The position numbers were made by a program, and so were the translations under genes. Below, one piece after another: positions 1-7,236 of a stretch of 13,924 bases of DNA. This DNA is from Beijerinckiaceae bacterium (lineage in GTDB: Bacteria > Pseudomonadota > Alphaproteobacteria > Rhizobiales > Beijerinckiaceae): positions 1 to 13,924 of the forward strand of contig CANGRU010000010.1 in NCBI GenBank assembly GCA_947456315.1, in the 5' to 3' direction. Positions within the stretch are counted from its first letter, which is position 1. Every line of letters starts with the position of its first letter. The notes under the pieces are model-generated. The model was not told the DNA's origin, ran no database searches, and saw only the letters and a list, made by a program, of their open reading frames with translations.

Positions 1-1
1 C

Positions 2-433
2 ACATTGGGGCCGTTGGTGCTCAGTGAAGAGCGTCCCTCGCGCCGCCTGTGTCTGTTGATGGCCGATCTTGAACAGATGGAACATGGCGCGCAAAGCGGA
101 CCGGTGCGCGAATGGCTGGCGCGTGCAGCCCGCAGCCCGCGTGACCCGATCTGGATGGCCGATGGCGTGACATCGGATCGCTGGGAGCCGGCCTCCCCCG
201 TCACAGGCAAGCTTGATGCGTTCCGTTGGGAGGTGCCGCAAGAACGTCTCTCCGCACCACTGGCAGATCTGGCGCTCGACAACAGCTTACCCGTTGTCGA
301 CACCCCGCCTTTGGCGACACCATCACAGCCCAAAGCCATGCCGGGACACGCGCTCTACCCCATGCCCAGCGTGCCTGATGATCCCGGCCCCGTGCCCGAT
401 GAAAAAGACGACAGCGAGCCGCGTTTCTCCTGA
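2..433 (+). CDS. hemY: HemY-like protein, C-terminal part (5' end outside window)
   Basis: This is the last ~143 residues of a HemY-type protein, an inner-membrane TPR-containing protein annotated with haem biosynthesis in proteobacteria; its biochemical role is poorly defined. The reading frame is open to the left edge, so the TTG at position 5 is not a real start. Recognisable family features are the stretch LCLLMADLEQMEHG followed by VREWLARAARSPRDP, which look like the last helical repeats, and then a conserved segment with WMADGVTSD, RWEPASPVTG and LDAFRWEVP. The final ~50 residues are proline- and acid-rich low complexity (PSVPDDPGPVPDEKDDSEP), typical of alphaproteobacterial members. 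The gene ends 84 bases before the tRNA and no clear terminator lies between. The family assignment rests on remembered motifs only. Confidence 0.75.
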   Translation, partial: TLGPLVLSEERPSRRLCLLMADLEQMEHGAQSGPVREWLARAARSPRDPIWMADGVTSDRWEPASPVTGKLDAFRWEVPQERLSAPLADLALDNSLPVVDTPPLATPSQPKAMPGHALYPMPSVPDDPGPVPDEKDDSEPRFS

Positions 434-517
434 AAGGCATCCCGCCCGCCTTGCCAAGGGAAAAGCCCTTCGCTATGAGAACGGGGCTTCGACGGGGCGA
501 CCCGGAAGGCTCCAGAT

Positions 518-593
518 GCCGATTTAGCTCAGCTGGTAGAGCACCTCATTCGTAATGAGGGGGTCGGGGGTTCGAATCCCTCAATCGGCACCA
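518..593 (+). tRNA. tRNA-Thr (anticodon CGT)
   Basis: A complete 76-nt cloverleaf. The acceptor stem gccgatt (518-524) pairs with aatcggc (583-589), the discriminator is A590, and CCA is encoded at 591-593. The D-arm contains agctcagctggtagagc. The anticodon stem cctca/tgagg (544-548 and 556-560) encloses the loop ttcgtaa with anticodon CGT at 551-553, which reads ACG threonine codons. The T-arm has the invariant ttcgaat loop (571-577). No integrase gene or repeated tRNA 3' end is visible nearby, so there is no sign that it serves as an integration site here. Confidence 0.97.
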
Positions 594-689
594 TTTCTCT
601 TCATCCTGCGCACAATCCTGCCGAGCCGGACCTTTATCATCGCGTTCGGCCGTTTGGGCTGCGCGCCGAGCACCACCATCGCAGACAAA

Positions 690-717
690 GAAAAAGGCGG
701 CCTTGCGAGCCGCCTTT
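690..717 (-). terminator. Intrinsic terminator of the B12 uptake operon
   Basis: On the minus strand an 8-bp perfect stem (aaaggcgg at 693-700 with ccgccttt at 710-717, loop of 9) is followed by a T-rich run ending in tttttcttt. It lies 25 bases past the stop of the DUF6580-type gene. The 434-741 interval otherwise holds the tRNA; in 594-689 I see no gene or recognisable signal. A nearly identical hairpin occurs at 11516-11545. Confidence 0.85.
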
Positions 718-741
718 GTGGATTGTCCAGAACGTCAGCGA

Positions 742-1254
742 TCAATGCGCGGGCGACAAACCGGGCAGCGTACGACGCAGCAGCTCGAAACCGCCAAACA
801 AGGCGGCGGTGAAGAAGAGATCACCCAGCAGCCCGTTCTGGAAGAACGGGATCGCCATCACATAACATTCAACCAGACCCGCGAGGCTCTTGTCATAGAG
901 GCCATCGAACAGGAAGACGCCGAAATTGGTGACGGCAAAAAACAGCACCGAACCGGCAAAAGATGCGCCAACCAGTTTGGTGACAGATGCGCGATCACCC
1001 AGCCATTGACCCACCAGCACCATGGCCGCCACGCAGGCATAAACAAAAGCCATGCCCTGATGCAGACCCAGCACAAGATCGGTCAGGAAGAGAGCCACAA
1101 GCGGCACCAGAAAGGCCAGACGGCGATCGGCCAATTGCGCGCCGGCAAAGAGCGCAATCGCGCCCACAGCGGTCGCATTCGGCGGATGCGGCAACAGGCG
1201 GGTCAAAGCCGCAAAGACGATCATGCCAATGATGGTTGTCAGCCTGATTTCCAC
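742..1254 (-). CDS. DUF6580-type small integral membrane protein, candidate B12 carrier
   Basis: A 170-residue, very hydrophobic protein with about five or six membrane helices (roughly residues 6-21, 28-45, 46-62, 66-83, 93-118 and 140-157). Family-like motifs are RLLPHPPNATAVGAIALF (19-36), TNFGVFLF (109-116) and a C-terminal segment with CYVMAIPFF, then GDLFF and FGGFELL (130-159). These match the DUF6580 putative transport family as I remember it; its size and helix content resemble ECF-type S components. The start is GTG at 1254 with AAAGGA about 8 bases upstream. It follows btuB on the same strand after 130 bases and precedes a strong terminator, so it probably belongs to the riboswitch-controlled transcript. 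The inferred role is moving cobalamin, or a precursor, across the inner membrane. No ATPase or other permease is in view. The DUF6580 call is fairly secure; the transport substrate is inference. Confidence 0.75.
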   Translation of the reverse strand: MEIRLTTIIGMIVFAALTRLLPHPPNATAVGAIALFAGAQLADRRLAFLVPLVALFLTDLVLGLHQGMAFVYACVAAMVLVGQWLGDRASVTKLVGASFAGSVLFFAVTNFGVFLFDGLYDKSLAGLVECYVMAIPFFQNGLLGDLFFTAALFGGFELLRRTLPGLSPAH

Positions 1255-1363
1255 CGCGCAGTCCTTTCGAATCCCAAAGGCAGGAACATCTCGCCCCGGC
1301 CCAAGCCTGTTTAACTCAACTCTAGCGGACAGGGGAAGCCCGGTCCATGGCAGACGTTAGTGG

Positions 1364-1382
1364 CAAAAGCGGCACATGCCGC
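1364..1382 (-). terminator. Possible weak terminator/attenuator between btuB and the DUF6580 gene
   Basis: Directly after the btuB stop codon the minus strand carries a perfect palindrome (gcggcacatgccgc at 1369-1382, 5-bp stem with 4-nt loop) followed by only four T residues. It could partly terminate the btuB transcript or simply protect its 3' end. The short U-tract makes strong termination unlikely. Confidence 0.3.
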
Positions 1383-1384
1383 CC

Positions 1385-3322
1385 CTACCAGGTCACCTGC
1401 AGGCCGGCATAGCCAGAGCGGCCAGCCGTGCCGTAATTATAGACATCCTCATATTTGGCATTGGTCAGATTCTCAGCCCGGGCAAACAGAGAGACACGAT
1501 CGCTCACCTTGTAATCCGCTGCGACATCAAAACGACCATAGGCTTTCAGCACGACAGGCGCGCCCGAAACGGCAAGCGATGTATATTTATCGCTCCGCTC
1601 ACCCACATAGCGGAAGATCGGCTCGATCGTCAGCTCTTTGGTCGGCGTCACCGCCACAGACAGGCGGGCCGCATGGCGCGGGCGGCGCAAGAGCCGCAGA
1701 CCTGTGTCTTCATCACGCGTCTCAAGCAGCGTATAGGCGCTCTTCAACTTGGCCCAACCGGGTATGAAATTATAGGTGAGGCCCGTTTCAACGCCCGACG
1801 TCGTCGCTTTGGCGACATTATAAGGCACCCAGGTGATGGCATCGCCAACAATCAGATTGTCGATCTTGTTGCTGAAATAGGTCAGGCTCGCCCGCCCGTC
1901 ACCCTCGAGAAATGATTGCTCAATGCCGACATCATAGCCCTGCGATTTCTCGGGCTTGAGATCGGGATTGTTATAGGGCGGCGCAAAATACAGCTGATAC
2001 AGCGAGGGCGCTTTCGCACCTGTGCCATAAGAAGCGCGCACGCGCGTCGTTGATGTGACATCATAAGCCGCTGTCAGGCGATAGGTGGCAAAGGTTCCCG
2101 AGCCCGACACATCATCGACACGACCACCTGTCGACAAATGCAATTTTTCGAACAGATCGATTTGATGCAACACATAAGCGGAGCGCGTGGTCTGGCGCTT
2201 GCCATAATCTGCGCCATATTCCTCGCCGCTTGCGCGCTCGCTCTCATAGCGTAAGCCGCTGGTGATCGTGCCATATTTGCCGAGCTTCACATCTTCTTGC
2301 AGCTCGCTCCCCAAGCGACGGCCGCTATAGGTGAAGTGATCATTGGTGTCGCCAAACGGCGTGCTTTTTGTTGCGAGCCAGAAATCACGGTCGACCTTTG
2401 TTTCGAAAGTGGTGAGCGTTGTACGAAACGGGCCGTTTTCCGCTATGGCTTTTTGATAGGCGCTGGTCAGAGTGCCCTTTTGCGGATTGGGTGCCAACGG
2501 GTCTTCGCTGAGCGGGCCTGAATCATATTGCAGGCGCTCGCGCGTGATGTTGAACCCCGTTTCAAATGTCAGCGAATCATTGACCTTTTTCGAGATTTTA
2601 CCCGAGCCGCCCAAGCGGCTCATGGGATCGGCGCCATTGGGATTGAGATCGGCCAGTCGCCCGACGCGGTAGCCGAAGCGCTGGAACCCATCCGTGTGAA
2701 ACTGATGCAAGGACAAATTGTAGCTGGTGTCCTGTGTGGCGCCATCGACCGATAATTTATTCGAATAGGTGCCGTAGCTGCCGCCTTCTGCGCGATAGGT
2801 CCAGCGTGGCGGGCCTTTCTCGCCTTTTTTGGTGATGATGTTGATAACGCCACCAATCGCATCCGATCCATACAGCGCAGATTGAGGACCGCGCACAATC
2901 TCGATGCGCTCAATGGTCTGCACAGGCACCATGGACAAATCGAGATCACCACTGACAGATGTGGGATCATTGACGCGCACGCCATCGACGAGAATCGCTG
3001 TGTGATTGGTATTCGCGCCGCGCATATTGACGGAGACGGCGCCACCGGGCCCGCCATTTTCCGTCACTGTGACGCCGGGCTGGCTATCCAGAATATCGCG
3101 CAGAGACTTATTGCCCTGCTTCTCGATCTCGTCTTGCGTGATCACGCTGACCGACGAACCGATCTGCTGGATCGACATCGGCACGCGATTGGGCGTGATG
3201 ACCAGATCCTGGCTTTTTTGATCTTGAGATTTTTCGTTTTGAGAATTTTCCTGCGCAAAAGTGGGCAGGACATAAAGAGCGGCACCAGCCAGAATGGCGG
3301 CGCGCAGGGCAAGCTGCGACAT
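1385..3322 (-). CDS. btuB: TonB-dependent vitamin B12 (cobalamin) outer-membrane receptor
   Basis: A 645-residue TonB-dependent receptor that imports cobalamin across the outer membrane using TonB/ExbBD energy. A Sec signal peptide is likely cleaved after TFA (residue 23). A short hydrophilic linker leads to the TonB box DLVITPNRV (39-47), close to the BtuB-type box. The plug domain (about 45-165) contains NMRGANTNHTAILVDGVRVN and IEIVRGPQSALYGSDAIGG. The remainder is a beta barrel ending in GRSGYAGLQVTW, with a C-terminal aromatic residue as expected for BAM recognition. The length suits BtuB (about 600-650). The reading frame extends 12 bases further to a TTG, but ATG at 3320-3322 is the start because GGAGG (3328-3332 on the plus strand) sits 5 bases before it. 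The cobalamin riboswitch in the leader makes the substrate assignment strong. Confidence 0.95.
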   Translation of the reverse strand: MSQLALRAAILAGAALYVLPTFAQENSQNEKSQDQKSQDLVITPNRVPMSIQQIGSSVSVITQDEIEKQGNKSLRDILDSQPGVTVTENGGPGGAVSVNMRGANTNHTAILVDGVRVNDPTSVSGDLDLSMVPVQTIERIEIVRGPQSALYGSDAIGGVINIITKKGEKGPPRWTYRAEGGSYGTYSNKLSVDGATQDTSYNLSLHQFHTDGFQRFGYRVGRLADLNPNGADPMSRLGGSGKISKKVNDSLTFETGFNITRERLQYDSGPLSEDPLAPNPQKGTLTSAYQKAIAENGPFRTTLTTFETKVDRDFWLATKSTPFGDTNDHFTYSGRRLGSELQEDVKLGKYGTITSGLRYESERASGEEYGADYGKRQTTRSAYVLHQIDLFEKLHLSTGGRVDDVSGSGTFATYRLTAAYDVTSTTRVRASYGTGAKAPSLYQLYFAPPYNNPDLKPEKSQGYDVGIEQSFLEGDGRASLTYFSNKIDNLIVGDAITWVPYNVAKATTSGVETGLTYNFIPGWAKLKSAYTLLETRDEDTGLRLLRRPRHAARLSVAVTPTKELTIEPIFRYVGERSDKYTSLAVSGAPVVLKAYGRFDVAADYKVSDRVSLFARAENLTNAKYEDVYNYGTAGRSGYAGLQVTW

Positions 3323-3327
3323 CAGAT

Positions 3328-3350
3328 CCTCCAACCGACCCGCCGTCGGT
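3328..3350 (-). promoter_or_regulatory. btuB ribosome-binding site with adjacent expression-platform hairpin
   Basis: On the minus strand a 6-bp hairpin ACCGAC-GGCGG-GTCGGT (3334-3350) ends one base before the Shine-Dalgarno GGAGG (3328-3332), which is 5 bases from the btuB ATG. The hairpin lies inside the ribosome footprint and just downstream of the cobalamin aptamer. It is therefore a plausible expression platform through which ligand binding blocks translation initiation. I did not identify a U-tract after it, so translational control is more likely than termination. Confidence 0.6.
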
Positions 3351-3359
3351 GTGTGGGTT

Positions 3360-3520
3360 TCAACAAGGATCTGGCCGGTATCCTGACTTCGGCGGCATAT
3401 AGATCGAGCCTTCCCAGCTTATCGCCAGTGACCAGATCCGACCGCTTTACAGTTGCGGGGGCAGTGCGGCGCTAACCGACTTCCCGTTTAACCCCGGCTT
3501 CATCCGGGGCACCCTATCCA
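3360..3520 (-). ncRNA. Cobalamin riboswitch
   Basis: Reading the minus strand 5' to 3', the aptamer shows a P2-like hairpin (ccccgg/ccgggg at 3492-3497 and 3504-3509), then ACGGGAAGTCGG, the core GCCCCCGCAACTGTAA (3447-3462), and finally the B12-box AAGTCAGGATACCGGCC (3373-3389). These elements, in this order and spacing, are the hallmark of the AdoCbl-type riboswitch. It lies in the leader of btuB, so high intracellular cobalamin should lower expression of btuB and probably of the DUF6580 gene. The boundaries are approximate. Within the gene-free interval 3323-3643 the rest holds the presumed promoter (about 3530-3600, no convincing -35/-10 pair found) and the terminator of the neighbouring hydrolase gene. 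Confidence 0.95.
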
Positions 3521-3600
3521 ATGACCACATTAATGCACCGGACCGATGAGTCGGAAGCACAAATCAGCACACGCACATGATTCTTTTTGCTGAGATCGAC

Positions 3601-3632
3601 AAAAATCGGGGCCGGCCATGAAAGCCGACCCC
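3601..3632 (-). terminator. Intrinsic terminator of the Tat-exported hydrolase gene
   Basis: On the minus strand a 9-bp stem with one G-T wobble (plus-strand arms 3608-3616 and 3624-3632, loop of 7) is followed by GATTTTT. It lies 11 bases beyond the stop codon of the hydrolase gene and would keep that transcript from entering the riboswitch leader. Confidence 0.85.
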
Positions 3633-3643
3633 GCTGTTCATCA

Positions 3644-4951
3644 TCAGCCAAGCTTGGTTTTCTGAACGCGGCCACTGGCTTCGACAAACCAGCGCTCGCT
3701 ATCCAAAGGCTTTCCCGCCAGACGCCGCGTGATCCATTCCGCCTGCATGATGCGCGGATCCGGCCCGTTCGACACGGATGGCCCGCGCAGCGAGTGGCGC
3801 GAGTCCTGATAAACAACGAGCTGTTTGGGTCCAGCCAGAGCTTTGCTAAAGGCCTCGGTATGCTCCAGCGGGCACAATTCATCCGACTCACCCGCGGCAA
3901 TCAGAAACGGCGCTTTGATTTTTCCAGCAAAGCCATGCCAGTCGATTGTCTTGCGGAATGTTTCAAACTCCGCTTCATCCGTAATTCCGGACATGAACAT
4001 GAAGCGTTTTTTGAATGTGGGTGAGGCTTCATCGAAAATCGCCGTGCCGCCCGGATCGTAACAAGTGCCCGTCACCGCGCAGGCTTTGAACGTCGGCTCT
4101 TCAGAAATCATCGCGGCCGAGAAGAACGAGCCGAAACTGGAGCCTGTTGCCGCCACACGCTCAATGTCGATCTCGGGCCGCGTGCGCAGCCATTTGGCAA
4201 CTTCCTTGCCGGTTTCTGTCCAGCCTTTCACATCGACAAAAATGCCGCGCAGCGGTGTTTCCCAATAGCCGGGACCTTCAATGGCGAGCACCGCATATTT
4301 GCGATCCATCCAGCCATCGCCATAAAGCGAGACAGAACGCTCCTTGAAACCATCCATGCCGGGAACCGCCACAACCACGGGCACTTTTTGTCCGGCCTGA
4401 TAGCCCGGCGGCAGATGGAAAATCGCTGGCAGCGTTTTGCCGCGATAGGGGATTTCAATCCATTCAATCTTGTGGTCGGCAAGCGCCATATATTTTTTGA
4501 AGTTGTCTAGTTTCTTGTCATTGTTGCGCCGAAGCCGCGGGCCATGCTCTTCAAGGCCCCACATGGCGGTCGCCCAATAAGCCGCAGCAATATAATAATT
4601 GTCGCGCGCCGGAATCATCTCTTCGGCTTTTTCATGCTCGATGGCGAGCGCCTCGCGCTTGCGCGCCAAGGCTTCCATCGCCGGAACAATGTCTGCATAT
4701 TTTTTCACGCGCTGACGCCAGGTCGCCATATCGTCCTGAATGGCCAGACCACAGGCGCGCAACAGCGTGCTCGTGTGGCCCTGATCCCAATCAATGCCAT
4801 TGGCCTGAATGATATTGTCGAGCACCCAGCGCTGATCATCGAAGCGCTTCATTTTTGGCTCGCCCACAGGCAAGCCTTCGGCATGGGCAGCGCTGGTCAG
4901 GCCAGCAGCCGCGGCGAGCGGAATCGAACGCAGGAATTGACGGCGTAGCAT
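3644..4951 (-). CDS. Tat-exported alpha/beta hydrolase, FrsA/DHPON-hydrolase-like
   Basis: A 435-residue serine hydrolase. The N-terminus MLRRQFLRSIPLAAAAG fits a twin-arginine signal (RRQFLR) with likely cleavage after AHA (24), so it should act in the periplasm. An all-helical N-terminal part (about 30-160) precedes the alpha/beta core, which begins near IEWIEIPYRGKTLPAIFHLP (162-181). The nucleophile elbow is G270-S-S272-F-G274. The likely acid is Asp357 in GESDELCP and the likely base His386 in DSRHSL. This arrangement resembles 2,6-dihydroxypseudooxynicotine hydrolase, a C-C bond hydrolase, and FrsA-like esterases; the true substrate is unknown. The frame is open for another 50 codons upstream, but ATG at 4951 has GGGGAGG 6 bases before it and starts exactly at the signal peptide. 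It is transcribed divergently from a Bug/TctC solute-binding protein, which suggests a shared catabolic role. Confidence 0.85.
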   Translation of the reverse strand: MLRRQFLRSIPLAAAAGLTSAAHAEGLPVGEPKMKRFDDQRWVLDNIIQANGIDWDQGHTSTLLRACGLAIQDDMATWRQRVKKYADIVPAMEALARKREALAIEHEKAEEMIPARDNYYIAAAYWATAMWGLEEHGPRLRRNNDKKLDNFKKYMALADHKIEWIEIPYRGKTLPAIFHLPPGYQAGQKVPVVVAVPGMDGFKERSVSLYGDGWMDRKYAVLAIEGPGYWETPLRGIFVDVKGWTETGKEVAKWLRTRPEIDIERVAATGSSFGSFFSAAMISEEPTFKACAVTGTCYDPGGTAIFDEASPTFKKRFMFMSGITDEAEFETFRKTIDWHGFAGKIKAPFLIAAGESDELCPLEHTEAFSKALAGPKQLVVYQDSRHSLRGPSVSNGPDPRIMQAEWITRRLAGKPLDSERWFVEASGRVQKTKLG

Positions 4952-5147
4952 GCGCAACCTCCCCAGATTATTTTTTAGCTCCAGCCTGAATGCGCAGCCG
5001 GGCACCTCCAGCCTAGCAACAAGAACGCGGGCCGCAAAAGCGCCTTTCGTCGAAGAAGAAAGCTGCCTGAGGGCTTGCCTGTAGCCTTGCGCGCTGGTCA
5101 AATCGGCTCATATCAGCGGCCAAAAGACCGCGACGGGGAGGACGACA
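4952..5147. promoter_or_regulatory. Divergent promoter region, hydrolase / Bug protein 1
   Basis: 196 bases separate the two divergent starts. Both genes have strong Shine-Dalgarno sequences: GGGGAGG before the hydrolase ATG and GGGGAGG (5135-5141) before the Bug-protein ATG. The region must hold both promoters, but I could not identify convincing -35/-10 elements or an operator palindrome by eye. Confidence 0.5.
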
Positions 5148-6173
5148 ATGGCACGGCAGCAAAGCCTCGCGTCAGGCGTGGCGGCATTTTCACTCGCACT
5201 TCTGGCCAGCGCTGGCGCCTTCGCCCAAACGGTTGAAGATTTTTACAAATCCAAACCACTGACCATTATCGTGGGTGTGCCGACCGGTGGCGGCTATGAT
5301 CTCATCGCCCGCCTGCTCTCGCGCCATATGCCGCGTCACATCCCCGGCAATCCGACACCCATCGTCCAGAACATGCCGGGCTCCGGCAGCGTCGTTGCCT
5401 CGGGCTATCTGTATTCCGTCGCTCCCAAAGATGGGTCGGTGATCGGCACCTTGGCCCGCATTGCACTGATCGAGCCTTTGTTCACGCCACAAAAATACGA
5501 CAGCACCAAACTCACCGCCATTGGCAGCGTGTCGAAAGACATCAGCACCTGTATTTCATGGAAGACGGCCAAGGTGAAAAACTGGGACGATCTGATGAAG
5601 AAGGAATTCATCGCATCGGGCCAAGCCACGGGCGCTGATCCCGATGCATTCGCCAATATGATCCGCCACCTATTCAACGCGCCGATCAAACTTGTCACGG
5701 GTTATCCCGGCACCAATGAGCAGGCGTTGTCGATGGAACGCGGCGAGACGGAGGGATATTGCGGCGTGTCCTATTCGACCATCAAGACACGCTATACGAA
5801 ATGGCTGGATGAAGGCTCGATCAACATCATCGTGCAAAATGCGGTGGAGAAACATCCTGATCTGCCCAATGTGCCACTCATCACAGACATGGCCAATGAC
5901 GCGGAGCAATTGCAGATCATCCGCCTGATCGTTGCCACACAAAATATGGCGCGGCCGTTCTTTGCGCCGCCCGGTATTCCGGCTGATCGTGCAGCCGCGC
6001 TGCGCAAGGCTTTTGATGCAACGATGACAGACCCCGAATTTGTTGCCGAAGCGGACAAGATGAAAGTCGAAGTCACGCCGATGACAGGCGATGAAGTGAA
6101 TGGCTTGCTGAAAGAGCTCTATGCCACGCCAAAACCTGCGGTTGAAAAAGCCGCCAAAGCCATGGCGCCGTAA
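5148..6173 (+). CDS. Bug/TctC-family periplasmic solute-binding protein (paralogue 1)
   Basis: A 341-residue extracytoplasmic solute-binding protein of the tripartite tricarboxylate transporter type, a family that binds carboxylates and related small molecules. A Sec signal peptide ends at about GAFA (26). The ligand-binding loop region reads VPTGGGYDLIARLLSRHMP (44-62), followed by IVQNMPGSG (72-80) and APKDGSVIGT (92-101), all typical of the family. Two cysteines (135 and 205) in the mature protein might form a disulfide. The ATG is preceded by GGGGAGG at 6-base spacing. It is divergent from the exported hydrolase and converges with the DMT transporter gene, with only 8 bases between stop codons and no terminator visible. 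No tctA/tctB membrane genes are in the window, so it is an orphan. It is clearly related to the protein at 9372-10403: 38 of 56 residues are identical over residues 45-100. Confidence 0.9.
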   Translation: MARQQSLASGVAAFSLALLASAGAFAQTVEDFYKSKPLTIIVGVPTGGGYDLIARLLSRHMPRHIPGNPTPIVQNMPGSGSVVASGYLYSVAPKDGSVIGTLARIALIEPLFTPQKYDSTKLTAIGSVSKDISTCISWKTAKVKNWDDLMKKEFIASGQATGADPDAFANMIRHLFNAPIKLVTGYPGTNEQALSMERGETEGYCGVSYSTIKTRYTKWLDEGSINIIVQNAVEKHPDLPNVPLITDMANDAEQLQIIRLIVATQNMARPFFAPPGIPADRAAALRKAFDATMTDPEFVAEADKMKVEVTPMTGDEVNGLLKELYATPKPAVEKAAKAMAP

Positions 6174-6181
6174 GTCTGGTC

Positions 6182-7156
6182 TCAGGGCCACGTCCAGAGG
6201 AAGAGCGGATCCATCCACGCGGGCAGATCCATGAAGTCGCGCACATTGTCGATCGACATGGACAACAAGACTGCGCCCAGCAACGACACAAATGTGCCTG
6301 CAATCATGCGCGAGTCAAAAATCTCATAGCGCCGGTTCACCATGTAACTGAAGAAGAGACGGAAGACGAGCGACAGGCGCTGGATTGGCGACACCACGGA
6401 GACCGGTGCAAAAGACAAAGCGACATAGCGCAGTAATTGCGACACGCCGACAAAAAAGCCTGCCCAGCAAAACCATTTGGCGGCCTCGCCCGAGATTTCG
6501 CTGACATGTTTCACTTTGCCCAGCAGCGGAATGAGCAAAAGCACAACAACGGCCGCAGAAATATAAGAGACAAGCCCGCCTGCAATGCTCGCCTGCCAGC
6601 TTGAATGTTCCAGCGCCATGCGCACAAGGATGGGGCTGGTGCCATAGGCCGAGGCTGCCAGAAGTGAAAACACATAACCTTCGACATATTGGGGTGTAAA
6701 AGCCAATTCGCCGCCGCCTGCCGCTTTGGCTTGTCCCTTTTTCTCAACAGTGAGCAAAGGGCCCGCCAGAATGAGAGCGATGCCCAGCACTTTCATGATC
6801 GTCAGCTTTTCGCCCAGCAGCGTGACCGCCAACACCAAGGCGAAGAGCACGGATGTTTCCATCAAAGGGCCGGAGAGATTGGCGCCGATCGCTTTCACCG
6901 CGCGGTAATTGCAGTAGCGGCCGAAGACAAAATGCGCGATGCCCGCTGCGGCAAAGGACGCATGGGTTGCCCACGTGAACTCATGCAGGGCTGGCAATGC
7001 GCCGAAATACAATGCGGGGATCAACATCAATGGCACGCCAAAGGGCACCGTAATCGCCATCGCTTGCAAGACTGATCCTGAGAGCACACCGCGCCGCGCC
7101 AGAGTATTGTTCATGGCAAACGTTGCCGCTGCGCAAAGCGCGAGAAGTCCCCCCAC
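6182..7156 (-). CDS. DMT-superfamily (EamA) transporter
   Basis: A 324-residue inner-membrane protein with about ten predicted helices arranged as two EamA repeats (roughly residues 1-137 and 155-305), the usual drug/metabolite transporter layout. Sequences such as FVFGRYCNYRAVKAIGANLS, LLGEKLTIMKVLGIALILAG and the second-half FAPVSVVSPIQRLSLVFRL are typical of the fold. The substrate is unknown. The frame can be read 16 codons further to a GTG at 7204, but that codon has no Shine-Dalgarno. GTG at 7156 has AAGGAGG 5 bases upstream and starts directly at the first membrane helix, so I prefer it. The gene follows the SGNH gene by 80 bases on the same strand with no clear terminator between, so co-transcription with opgC and the SGNH gene is plausible. 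Confidence 0.85.
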   Translation of the reverse strand: MGGLLALCAAATFAMNNTLARRGVLSGSVLQAMAITVPFGVPLMLIPALYFGALPALHEFTWATHASFAAAGIAHFVFGRYCNYRAVKAIGANLSGPLMETSVLFALVLAVTLLGEKLTIMKVLGIALILAGPLLTVEKKGQAKAAGGGELAFTPQYVEGYVFSLLAASAYGTSPILVRMALEHSSWQASIAGGLVSYISAAVVVLLLIPLLGKVKHVSEISGEAAKWFCWAGFFVGVSQLLRYVALSFAPVSVVSPIQRLSLVFRLFFSYMVNRRYEIFDSRMIAGTFVSLLGAVLLSMSIDNVRDFMDLPAWMDPLFLWTWP

Positions 7157-7236
7157 ATCAGCCTCCTTGCCGGTTTCTTGCTTGGTCGTGGTCCGGCTGG
7201 TCACAGCTTAGGCCGAGAGCCCGAGCCTTTGCAATC

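Noticed and set aside
518..593. tRNA-Thr as a possible island attachment site
   Set aside because: No integrase, no duplicated tRNA 3' end and no shift in composition downstream in the window.
703..1314. 203-residue plus-strand frame antisense to the DUF6580-type gene
   Set aside because: Highly polar, Gln/Arg/His-rich sequence typical of the reverse complement of a hydrophobic membrane protein; no motif and no ribosome-binding site.
2882..3475. Plus-strand frame running across the btuB start and riboswitch
   Set aside because: Antisense to a clear TonB plug domain and to the structured leader; no coding signal.
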